A DNA stretch of 9,434 nt. It comes from Thermaceae bacterium. GTDB lineage: Bacteria; Deinococcota; Deinococci; Deinococcales; Marinithermaceae. The stretch covers positions 1 through 9,434 of the forward strand of contig WFXV01000033.1 in NCBI GenBank assembly GCA_015490435.1, given 5' to 3'. This document shows positions 1 through 4,379 of this stretch, piece after piece; positions within the stretch are counted from its first letter, which is position 1, and every line of letters begins with the position of its first letter. Made by a program: the position numbers and the translations under genes. The notes under the pieces were generated by a model. It saw only the letters and a program-made list of their open reading frames with translations, had not been told where the DNA came from and made no database searches.

Positions 1-60
1 ACGGAACACAAGGATGCGCCTTCCTTGGTAGGTGAGCCGCGCGTTCTTGTGGCTGTTCAC
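1..60 (-). CDS. IS481-family transposase, N-terminal 20 codons (runs off left edge)
   Basis: A GTG start at 60-58 opens a frame that stays open to position 1 and reads MNSHKNARLTYQGRRILVFR. The stretch MNxHKNARLT followed by a basic, aliphatic segment is, from memory, the usual beginning of IS481-family DDE transposases, the start of their N-terminal helix-turn-helix. An AGGAGG ribosome site lies about 7 nt upstream, within the inner arm of an inverted repeat, which supports this start. The catalytic core is outside the window, so it is unknown whether the gene is intact. Family-level confidence is good; a related DDE family with the same helix-turn-helix start is the main alternative. Confidence 0.75.
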   Translation of the reverse strand, partial: MNSHKNARLTYQGRRILVFR

Positions 61-128
61 TGGAGCCCCTCCTCTCGTGCTGAAAGCCATGCCTTCACAG
101 GCACCAGGGTATGGGGCTCCAGTGAACA
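54..128. repeat. 16-bp perfect inverted repeat: IS outer end and transposase start
   Basis: The arm at 54-69 (tgttcactggagcccc) is the exact reverse complement of the arm at 113-128, with 43 nt between them. The outer arm is the IS terminus. The inner arm covers the GTG start codon (58-60) and part of the AGGAGG ribosome site of the transposase. RNA that starts outside the IS would contain both arms and fold the start into a stem, while RNA starting between the arms would not. A smaller imperfect hairpin lies at 81-97. Confidence 0.85.
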
Positions 129-169
129 ACGTGTTGAGAGGTTACACCTAGCCCACGGCCAGAAATAGG

Positions 170-421
170 CTACCATTTACGGCGTTTATACGGACATGTA
201 GGCCTCTCGCACTTACGCCGACCTTCACGGATTGCAGCTATCTCCAGACCTGTGAGCAACTCACCGCAGACAGGGCAACGAGTGCGGGTGTAAGTAAAGC
301 TACGCCTGGCGACAAACAAATCTGAAGCCCGTGTTGCGGGGGCAAAGAAGACACTAAGCAGACGCCACAACCACCAGAGCACAGCGACCACCACCAGGGC
401 GGCCAGGAGGTAGCCGAGCAT
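170..421 (-). CDS. Small membrane protein with a cytoplasmic-type zinc ribbon (83 aa)
   Basis: Residues 3-27 form a single strongly hydrophobic helix rich in Leu, Val and Trp. A basic linker and a four-cysteine module follow: CPVC at 49-52, then C71 and C76, which would bind one zinc. The tail is very basic (YKRRKW). The ATG at 421-419 lies 4 nt after the stop of the Zot gene, so translation is probably coupled; no good ribosome site is seen. I do not recognise a family. As the last gene of the phage operon, and next to a Zot protein that lacks a membrane helix, it could anchor the assembly ATPase or take the place of pXI. That role is inference only. GC content is lower here (about 53% in the 301-360 line) than in the flanking genes. 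Confidence 0.65.
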   Translation of the reverse strand: MLGYLLAALVVVAVLWWLWRLLSVFFAPATRASDLFVARRSFTYTRTRCPVCGELLTGLEIAAIREGRRKCERPTCPYKRRKW

Positions 422-425
422 GGCA

Positions 426-1295
426 TCAGGCTACCGCAGGGATGGGGGTGGGTTGCGGTTGGAGTTTTTGTTTGAGGAGTTCGTGCGGGGGGACTTTCTT
501 GCGATAGGCCTCGGCGAGCTCGGCGAGGGTGAGGGCGGGGAGCCCGTCAGCGGGACCCGGGCCGGTTTTGCGCTGGGCGAGCTTTGACTCGTCCCAGGCC
601 AGGCCCAGGGCCTCGACCGCCGCCCGGCGCTTGGGATCGAGCTCCTTTTGCAGCTCGATGATCGGGGGCGGGAAGATCGCCCGGGTGTCGTAGCAGGCGG
701 CAGCCAGGGGGTCAAGCACCACCACATCGTTGCGGGCGATCCCCTCGAAGATCGAAGCGCTTTTTTTCTGCATCATGCCCAGGGACTCGTCCATGATGTG
801 GGTGTAGCGGATCACGGGTAGACGCCAACGGTGCTTCGGCCAGAGGAAGAGCTTGAGCCAGAAGGGGGCAGGCCGAGCCCACCAGACATGAGCCACCAGG
901 TCGCGGATCATGGTGTCGACGGAGGCATAGCGCTGGGTCGCCAAGAGCACGTCCACCCCCACCTTGCGGTGCTGGGACCAGAAGCCCAGGACCTCGGTGG
1001 GAAAGAGGCGATACTCCCGGGCGTTGAACCACATGTGGGCCTCGTCGAAGAGGAGAAGGCCCTCGTAGACGTTCAAGAGGCCCTTGTAGTCACGGATCTC
1101 CTCGATGCTGTCGGCGCGAAGGACGGCCTCGCGGTGGGACAGGCGGAAGCGGCGGCGCAGGTAGTGGTAGACGTTCTCCCGGATGAAGCCGAAGTTGGCG
1201 TAGACACGCCTGCCCTTGGCTAAGGCTTCGAGCCCCCGCTTGACCAGCATGTAGCTCTTGCCCGAGCCCGGAACACCCACGTAAGCCTCGATCAT
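426..1295 (-). CDS. Zot/pI-like filamentous phage assembly ATPase (289 aa)
   Basis: This is the ATPase that drives extrusion of the virion through the cell envelope. Walker A is GVPGSGKS at residues 7-14 and Walker B is LLFDEAH at 81-87, followed by a LLATQ strand (118-121) typical of the Zot P-loop fold. I chose the ATG at 1295-1293 because the Walker A motif should lie near the N-terminus and a GGAGGG ribosome site sits 5 nt upstream; the same frame continues open upstream but the sequence there is not protein-like. The gene starts 2 nt after the pVI-like gene, the Ff order VI-I. The protein is short: Ff pI is about 348 aa and has a membrane helix and a periplasmic domain. I see no convincing membrane helix here, only a hydrophobic patch around 143-152, and the C-terminus is Pro/Gln-rich. 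Confidence 0.92.
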   Translation of the reverse strand: MIEAYVGVPGSGKSYMLVKRGLEALAKGRRVYANFGFIRENVYHYLRRRFRLSHREAVLRADSIEEIRDYKGLLNVYEGLLLFDEAHMWFNAREYRLFPTEVLGFWSQHRKVGVDVLLATQRYASVDTMIRDLVAHVWWARPAPFWLKLFLWPKHRWRLPVIRYTHIMDESLGMMQKKSASIFEGIARNDVVVLDPLAAACYDTRAIFPPPIIELQKELDPKRRAAVEALGLAWDESKLAQRKTGPGPADGLPALTLAELAEAYRKKVPPHELLKQKLQPQPTPIPAVA

Positions 1296-1297
1296 GG

Positions 1298-1693
1298 CTA
1301 CCCTCCGCCCCGAAGGAACTTGACGCCCTTGTAGAGGAAGATCGCGCCGTAGACCGCCGCCCAGACCGAAGCAGCAGTTAAAACCTCGGAGACCGGGAAG
1401 AAGGTGTTCAGGATCCCGAGGTAAGGGGCAAGCGCGTCGGTGTACCAGGTGGGCGGATCCGGCACCGGGGGCAGGAGGTGGGCAAGAAACCCGAGCAGCA
1501 CGAAGAAGAGGTCCACCGCGAGGTTCACGAGCAGAACGAGCAGGTCCAGGACCCAACCCAGGACAGCCCCGACCAGGGAGCCCAACGCCTGCCAGAGGGC
1601 GCCGAAGAGGCTCGAAAACCAGCCCAGGACGTGGCCGGCGGCCTGGGCGATCAGGTTCGCGATCATCTGCAGGAACGATGCGAGGGCACTCAA
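1298..1693 (-). CDS. pVI-like minor coat protein (polytopic membrane protein, 131 aa)
   Basis: This is a very hydrophobic protein in the gene VI position, between the adsorption protein and Zot. Two long hydrophobic stretches occupy about 40-75, then a Pro-rich turn (LLPPVPDPPTW), then a final helix near the C-terminus ending in YKGVKFLRGGG. The arrangement of NTFFPVSEVLTAA followed by a helix and a basic tail resembles the DUF2523/pVI-like proteins of inoviruses. In Ff, pVI sits with pIII at the virion end that leaves the cell last. A GGAGG ribosome site lies 8 nt before the TTG at 1693-1691, so I prefer that start. A GTG at 1702 overlaps the ribosome site and is less likely. The stop is followed after 2 nt by the Zot ATG. 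Confidence 0.75.
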   Translation of the reverse strand: MSALASFLQMIANLIAQAAGHVLGWFSSLFGALWQALGSLVGAVLGWVLDLLVLLVNLAVDLFFVLLGFLAHLLPPVPDPPTWYTDALAPYLGILNTFFPVSEVLTAASVWAAVYGAIFLYKGVKFLRGGG

Positions 1694-1966
1694 GGCAACC
1701 ACCTCCGGGAGAAAGAAGCCAAGGAAAGAGGAAAGCTCTTCTCAAGGCCGCCGGGCGCAAGGGTGAACCCCTTCGGGAACCATCCCCTCCGCGCGGCGCG
1801 TCGCCGGGAGGCGGGGGTCCTCCTGGCGTCCGGCCGTCCCACCCCAGGACCGCGCCGCGCTCCGGGGACGCTTCGCGCCCTTGCGCCCGTCGGCCCGAAG
1901 ACGAAAGGGAGAACTGAGGGCTTTCCGGGGGAAAGCCCTTGTTCCAGGATGCACAAGGTGCAGGAG
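1694..1966. other. Non-coding gap between pIII-like and pVI-like genes, rich in palindromes
   Basis: No convincing gene is present; the open frames have biased, repetitive Arg/Pro/Gly content and no homology I recognise. Three inverted repeats are stacked here. The outer pair is 1752-1763/1878-1889, 12 bp perfect. The middle pair is gcgcggcgcg at 1791-1800 with its complement at 1851-1860, 10 bp perfect. The inner hairpin is 1802-1811/1819-1828, 10 bp with one G-T wobble and a 7-nt loop. A separate hairpin lies at 1918-1938. Long nested palindromes in an otherwise compact inovirus genome usually hold the packaging signal or a strand origin. That function is inferred. Confidence 0.6.
1918..1938 (-). 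terminator. Hairpin after the pIII-like gene, probable terminator or processing site
   Basis: GGGCTTTCC and GGAAAGCCC form a perfect 9-bp stem with a 3-nt loop, 28 nt beyond the stop codon of the pIII-like gene. On the minus strand it is followed by TCAGTTCTCCCTTTCG, which is only moderately T-rich, so termination may be partial. Its position would reduce expression of the pVI, Zot and 83-aa genes relative to the coat genes. Confidence 0.55.
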
Positions 1967-3403
1967 CTACGCATGGCTGGCCCTCCGGGCGATCGCGAAG
2001 AGGAAGCCGACCATGAGGGAGGCGAGGACAATGCGACGGCCGGTGGAGGCGGCCCACTGCATCACGGGGTTGTTGCAGATGTCTATGTTGGCGGGAGGCA
2101 GGTCGGGGATCTCGAGCTGGAACTGCATGTCGCAGGAGCCGCCGCTCACCGATGGCGGCGCGGGAATCCACCGGGCCATGCCCACGGGGAAGCGGTCCTG
2201 CAGGGTATCCCACAGGTTTTGCAGATTCTGCTCGAAGTTCGTGCGGATCTGATCGAAGCGCCCGGTGGGGTCGGGGAGCTCGGGCGGTTCGAGCTGGGGG
2301 AGGTCCACAGGGGTGAGCGTGGGCTCGGTAGGATCGGGAATCTCGTCAGGGTTTTCCTCCTCTTCCGGCTGGCACATGTTGTTGGGATCGTTGGGGCAGG
2401 GGTCCGCCGAGTCCTTGAGGCCGTCGCCGTCGGTGTCCTGGTCCTGATCCACCCCGGGGCGGCTACTGGGGTCGGTGGGGTCCGTACCCGCGTCCCGCTC
2501 CGCAGCGTTGTCGTAGCCGTCGCCGTCGGGGTCGCCGTTCGGTAAAGGTTGGCTCCCCGCGTTCGAAGGGTCCGAACCGGTATCCCACTCGAACCAGTCG
2601 GGCCAGCCGTCGCCGTCGGTGTCCTCGTAGGGGTTGAAGAAGGGGTTATCGTACCACTGGTTGCCGGTAGGTGCAGGATCAAGCGTAAGGCCGGGAAGAG
2701 GCTCGGCGAAGGTCTGGGGGATGTTGCCCTGGGCATCCTGATCGCCGATGTAATCAGTAACCACTTGCTTCACGCCGTCGGCGGCGTCGGGGTGGGACTG
2801 GATCCAGTCGGGGAGGGGTGCACGGTCCACCCCACAGCCAGGACCGTAAGCATTTTGTGCAAACCAAGCTTCGATCTGACTATCACCCCAGTTGCCGTTT
2901 ACCACAGCAAACCCGGGGAAATATACGGTATCGCCGTCGCGCCGCGTGTAGTAAACATAGGTGCTGTTACATACATCGTAATACTTCAACTCCCATTTCA
3001 AGTGTGCGACCCTTTTGCTAATGCCGCCTGCAACACAATCCATGTAGCCGCCTGTTACGTAGTAGCAATAATCCCAAGCCGGGCTGAAACGAAACCAATC
3101 ATCGAGCGACGTGCCAGTAGACTTCTGCGCCTCGTTATAAAACCAGTCCAGCGCGGTAAGCACCAGGGAGGCGCCGATGACCAGGGCGCCGCCGTAGCGG
3201 ACGTAGCGGCCCCAGCGGACGGACTTCGTAAGTCGGTCACTGGTAAGTTGAATAATCTCAGGCCCCGCCAGGTCCTGAACAACCTCTCTGATACCAGGAA
3301 CAAACGGAGAACTGGGGGGTACAGGCATAGGCCGGTGCGCCAGGGCCGGGGAGAGCAAGGCCCCGGCCACCGCCAGGGCAACCAGTAGCCGGGGCACTCG
3401 CAT
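1967..3403 (-). CDS. pIII-like adsorption protein with calcium-binding stalk (478 aa)
   Basis: This minor coat protein is expected to bind the host receptor and to end virion assembly. A Sec signal peptide (residues 1-22, cleavage after ALA) is followed by a hydrophobic segment (70-85) and a Cys-containing domain (about 90-235, with C113, C123, C145 and C190). Next come three aspartate loops of thrombospondin type 3 style, DTDGDGWPD (261-269), DPDGDGYDN (291-299) and DTDGDGLKD (323-331), then an acidic proline-rich linker (345-380). The C-terminal domain has two cysteines (C424, C443) and a membrane helix (457-472) followed by a basic tail. This end resembles the pIII/TspB class of inovirus proteins. 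The ATG lies 4 nt after the major coat stop, with GGGG in the coat gene as ribosome site. The 90-230 domain is encoded by unusually AT-rich DNA. Confidence 0.88.
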   Translation of the reverse strand: MRVPRLLVALAVAGALLSPALAHRPMPVPPSSPFVPGIREVVQDLAGPEIIQLTSDRLTKSVRWGRYVRYGGALVIGASLVLTALDWFYNEAQKSTGTSLDDWFRFSPAWDYCYYVTGGYMDCVAGGISKRVAHLKWELKYYDVCNSTYVYYTRRDGDTVYFPGFAVVNGNWGDSQIEAWFAQNAYGPGCGVDRAPLPDWIQSHPDAADGVKQVVTDYIGDQDAQGNIPQTFAEPLPGLTLDPAPTGNQWYDNPFFNPYEDTDGDGWPDWFEWDTGSDPSNAGSQPLPNGDPDGDGYDNAAERDAGTDPTDPSSRPGVDQDQDTDGDGLKDSADPCPNDPNNMCQPEEEENPDEIPDPTEPTLTPVDLPQLEPPELPDPTGRFDQIRTNFEQNLQNLWDTLQDRFPVGMARWIPAPPSVSGGSCDMQFQLEIPDLPPANIDICNNPVMQWAASTGRRIVLASLMVGFLFAIARRASHA

Positions 3404-3407
3404 GGCC

Positions 3408-3629
3408 TTACCCCTTGAGGAAGCGCCGGGCGAACTTGAAGGCGGTCATCAGGCCGATGGAGAGGGCGAGGACGCCCACGCCGGCCGCCGCGATCGCAGT
3501 CAGGTTGGTGGTGACCTTGTCGGCGATGGGCGCGGGGTCGATGTCGGGGCCGGCGGTCTGAGCGAAGGCCAGCGCCCCCAGGACCAGAGAGGTGCCAAGG
3601 ACCGAGAGCTTCTTGAGGAACTTCTTCAT
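3408..3629 (-). CDS. Major coat protein precursor, pVIII-like (73 aa)
   Basis: This is the helical subunit that forms the filament wall. A basic-hydrophobic signal peptide of 23 residues, MKKFLKKLSVLG to ALAFA, is followed by a 50-residue mature protein: an acidic N-terminal part (TAGPDIDPAP), the helix AIAAAGVGVLALSIGL, and a basic C-terminus (FKFARRFLKG) that would face the DNA. The 23 + 50 layout equals that of M13 pVIII, while the helix and tail nearly match what I recall of Thermus phage PH75. I chose the ATG at 3629-3627 because AAGGAGG lies 9 nt upstream; the ATG two codons earlier is too close to it. The gene follows a short hairpin and precedes the pIII-like gene by 4 nt. Confidence 0.95.
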   Translation of the reverse strand: MKKFLKKLSVLGTSLVLGALAFAQTAGPDIDPAPIADKVTTNLTAIAAAGVGVLALSIGLMTAFKFARRFLKG

Positions 3630-3660
3630 CTGCATCAACCTCCTTTCCTTTCTTTGCTCC

Positions 3661-3682
3661 ACGCGCGGCCCTGGACGCGCGT
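3661..3682. repeat. Hairpin upstream of the major coat gene
   Basis: ACGCGCG at 3661-3667 pairs perfectly with CGCGCGT at 3676-3682 around an 8-nt loop. It fills the only gap (3630-3681) in the stretch from the replication gene to the pIII-like gene, between the 30-aa gene stop and the coat gene ribosome site. There is no T-run after it on the minus strand. It could be an RNA processing or 5'-stabilising element that raises coat expression, or a weak terminator. I see no clear promoter in the gap. Confidence 0.5.
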
Positions 3683-3774
3683 TAGAGCCGCTTGAGTACG
3701 GCCCGCAGGCTGGCGAGGATCACGCCGCCCGCAAGGCCCCAGAGGTAGGCTCCCCAGATCGGCTGCCACTCCAT
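3682..3774 (-). CDS. One-helix mini protein, pIX/pVII-type minor coat candidate (30 aa)
   Basis: The frame is MEWQPIWGAYLWGLAGGV followed by ILASLRAVLKRL and a TAA stop. It is a single membrane-length helix with a basic C-terminus, the size of Ff pVII (33 aa) and pIX (32 aa), the two proteins that cap the leading end of the virion. The ATG (3774-3772) shares one base with the stop of the preceding gene (TGATG), so translation is probably coupled. It is too short for ordinary gene finders. The assignment rests on size, hydrophobicity and position just before the major coat gene; sequence similarity is too weak to say pVII or pIX. Confidence 0.75.
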   Translation of the reverse strand: MEWQPIWGAYLWGLAGGVILASLRAVLKRL

Positions 3775-3881
3775 CACAGCCCCCGGAAGAGCACCCAGAG
3801 ATAGCGGTACGCCGCGAGGAAGGCGTAGGGAATGCTGGCGATCGAGACCACGGTGACCCAGGCGGTGCTCGGCTCGAACAT
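3774..3881 (-). CDS. One-helix mini protein of the coat cluster (35 aa)
   Basis: The translation begins MFEPSTAWVTVVSIASIPYA and continues with FLAAYRYLWVLFRGL. A short polar start, one membrane helix and a basic-aromatic end fit a virion cap or assembly protein inserted in the inner membrane before use. Its start overlaps the previous stop (TGATG) and its own stop overlaps the next start in the same way. Ff phages have only two such proteins between gene V and gene VIII; this phage has three, so one is an extra component. I cannot tell which of the three is the addition. Confidence 0.72.
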   Translation of the reverse strand: MFEPSTAWVTVVSIASIPYAFLAAYRYLWVLFRGL

Positions 3882-3985
3882 CACCAGTCCCCCACGGCCA
3901 GCACGCCGGTGAGCACGCCGAGGGTGAAGGCGAAGACCTTCAGCACCTCGACGACCTGCTCCACCGGGACCTCGGCGAGGGTCAT
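3881..3985 (-). CDS. pVII-like one-helix minor coat protein candidate (34 aa)
   Basis: This is the first of three mini genes after the ssDNA-binding protein gene, the gene VII position. The N-terminal half is acidic and amphipathic (MTLAEVPVEQVVEVLK) and is followed by the helix VFAFTLGVLTGVLAV and GDW. The pattern resembles Ff pVII, whose end I recall as VVLCFALGIIAGGQR: the FxLGxxxG core is shared. The ATG overlaps the stop of the ssDNA-binding gene by 4 nt (ATGA), and a GGAGG lies about 10 nt upstream inside that gene. pVII and pIX cap the end of the filament that emerges first and contact the packaging signal. Confidence 0.75.
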   Translation of the reverse strand: MTLAEVPVEQVVEVLKVFAFTLGVLTGVLAVGDW

Positions 3986-4254
3986 TTGGCCTTCGCCTCC
4001 CCCACCCACTCGCGCACGTAGTGGACGGTTCCGAGGCGAGGGGTGTTCTCCCTGAGGTAGACGCGGGCCCGGAAGGTCACCGGGTCCATCGGCTTCAGCG
4101 CCATCACGTCGGGGACGCTCTCGGGATCGAGGTTCAAGCGCAGGATGGGGCTTTCGTCATCGATGATCAGCTCGACCGTGTGGTAGACCTTGCCGTTATC
4201 GGCCGTGCGAGAGGTGTAGCGGACAAAGTTGCCTTTTACATAGACTCCGTTCAT
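3982..4254 (-). CDS. Gene V-like single-stranded DNA-binding protein (90 aa)
   Basis: The protein is close in size to Ff pV (87 aa) and lies in the same place, after the replication gene and before the mini coat genes. It contains alternating short strands (VYVKGNFVRYTSRT, VYHTVELIIDD, MDPVTFRARVYLREN, TVHYVREWVG) as expected of a small OB-like beta barrel, with aromatic and basic residues suited to binding DNA. pV-type proteins coat the new phage strand, switch replication towards single strands, and in Ff repress translation of the replication gene. The ATG (4254-4252) has AAGGAGG 8 nt upstream, and it overlaps the stop of the 42-aa gene by 4 nt. The alternative is another small OB-fold protein, but position makes this the best call. 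Confidence 0.8.
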   Translation of the reverse strand: MNGVYVKGNFVRYTSRTADNGKVYHTVELIIDDESPILRLNLDPESVPDVMALKPMDPVTFRARVYLRENTPRLGTVHYVREWVGEAKAK

Positions 4255-4346
4255 CTTCCTAACCTCCTTCGGTAGTGCGGATCGCCTGTAAGCGCGGTGC
4301 CTATCACCACGCGCAAGGCCCAGAGAAGAGCGCTGCCGTTATCGGC
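4191..4346. repeat. Two copies of a 13-nt hairpin sequence (4191-4203, 4334-4346)
   Basis: TGCCGTTATCGGC occurs at 4191-4203 and 4334-4346, 143 nt apart, in the same orientation. Each contains GCCG-N4-CGGC. One copy is inside the ssDNA-binding gene and one inside the 42-aa gene, and in both frames it encodes Ala-Asp-Asn-Gly. The two copies flank the start of the ssDNA-binding gene. They may be a small operator or protein-binding site, or chance reinforced by codon use. Confidence 0.45.
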
Positions 4347-4379
4347 AAAGACGCGCCAGAAGCGGAGGAGCCGAAGCAT
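4251..4379 (-). CDS. Unknown small basic protein in the phage operon (42 aa)
   Basis: The frame begins MLRLLRFWRVFADNGSALLW and ends HYRRRLGR. It has nine arginines and a hydrophobic middle (SALLWALRVVIGTALTG) that could be a membrane-seeking helix. The start codon shares one base with the stop of the replication gene (TGATG), and its stop overlaps the start of the ssDNA-binding gene by 4 nt (ATGA). Such tight packing on both sides argues that it is translated. The ribosome site of the next gene lies within its last codons. No family is recognised. Ff has no gene here, although the Rep fragment pX comes from the same area. Confidence 0.6.
   Translation of the reverse strand: MLRLLRFWRVFADNGSALLWALRVVIGTALTGDPHYRRRLGR

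Larger units (their letters stand above)
1..128 (-). mobile_element. End of an IS481-type insertion sequence (partial)
   Basis: The outer end appears to be at 128. Read on the minus strand it begins TGTTCACTGGAGCCCC, with the 5'-TGT end typical of IS481-family terminal repeats, and the transposase reads away from this end towards the left edge. The other end of the element is outside the window, so neither the second terminal repeat nor the target duplication can be checked. The element lies just downstream of the last phage gene, so it either marks or has eroded the left end of the prophage. Confidence 0.7.

Noticed and set aside
129..230. att direct repeat or dif-like Xer site shared with 5740-5830
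   Set aside because: Compared by eye in the same orientation, only matches of about 6 nt were found (for example around GGTGTA, which is in opposite orientation), no better than chance.
1742..1954. 70-codon minus-strand frame in the pIII-pVI gap
   Set aside because: It has a GTG start without ribosome site and an Arg/Pro-biased translation, and it spans the 12-, 10- and 10-bp palindromes. DNA structure explains the stretch better than a protein does.
1296..2213. Long upstream extension of the Zot reading frame
   Set aside because: The frame is open but crosses the pVI-like gene and the palindromic gap with Arg/Pro/Gly-rich sequence. Walker A would then lie 300 residues in, and the ATG at 1295 has a good ribosome site.
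1478..2545. 355-codon open frame on the plus strand
   Set aside because: It lies antisense to the pVI-like and pIII-like genes, is low in complexity (Glu/Gly/Val repeats), and lacks any family motif. It is a shadow of high GC content.
2400..2640. CRISPR-like array suggested by repeated GCCGTCGCCGTCGG blocks
   Set aside because: Spacing is irregular, and the repeats encode the DxDGDG calcium loops in frame within the pIII-like gene.
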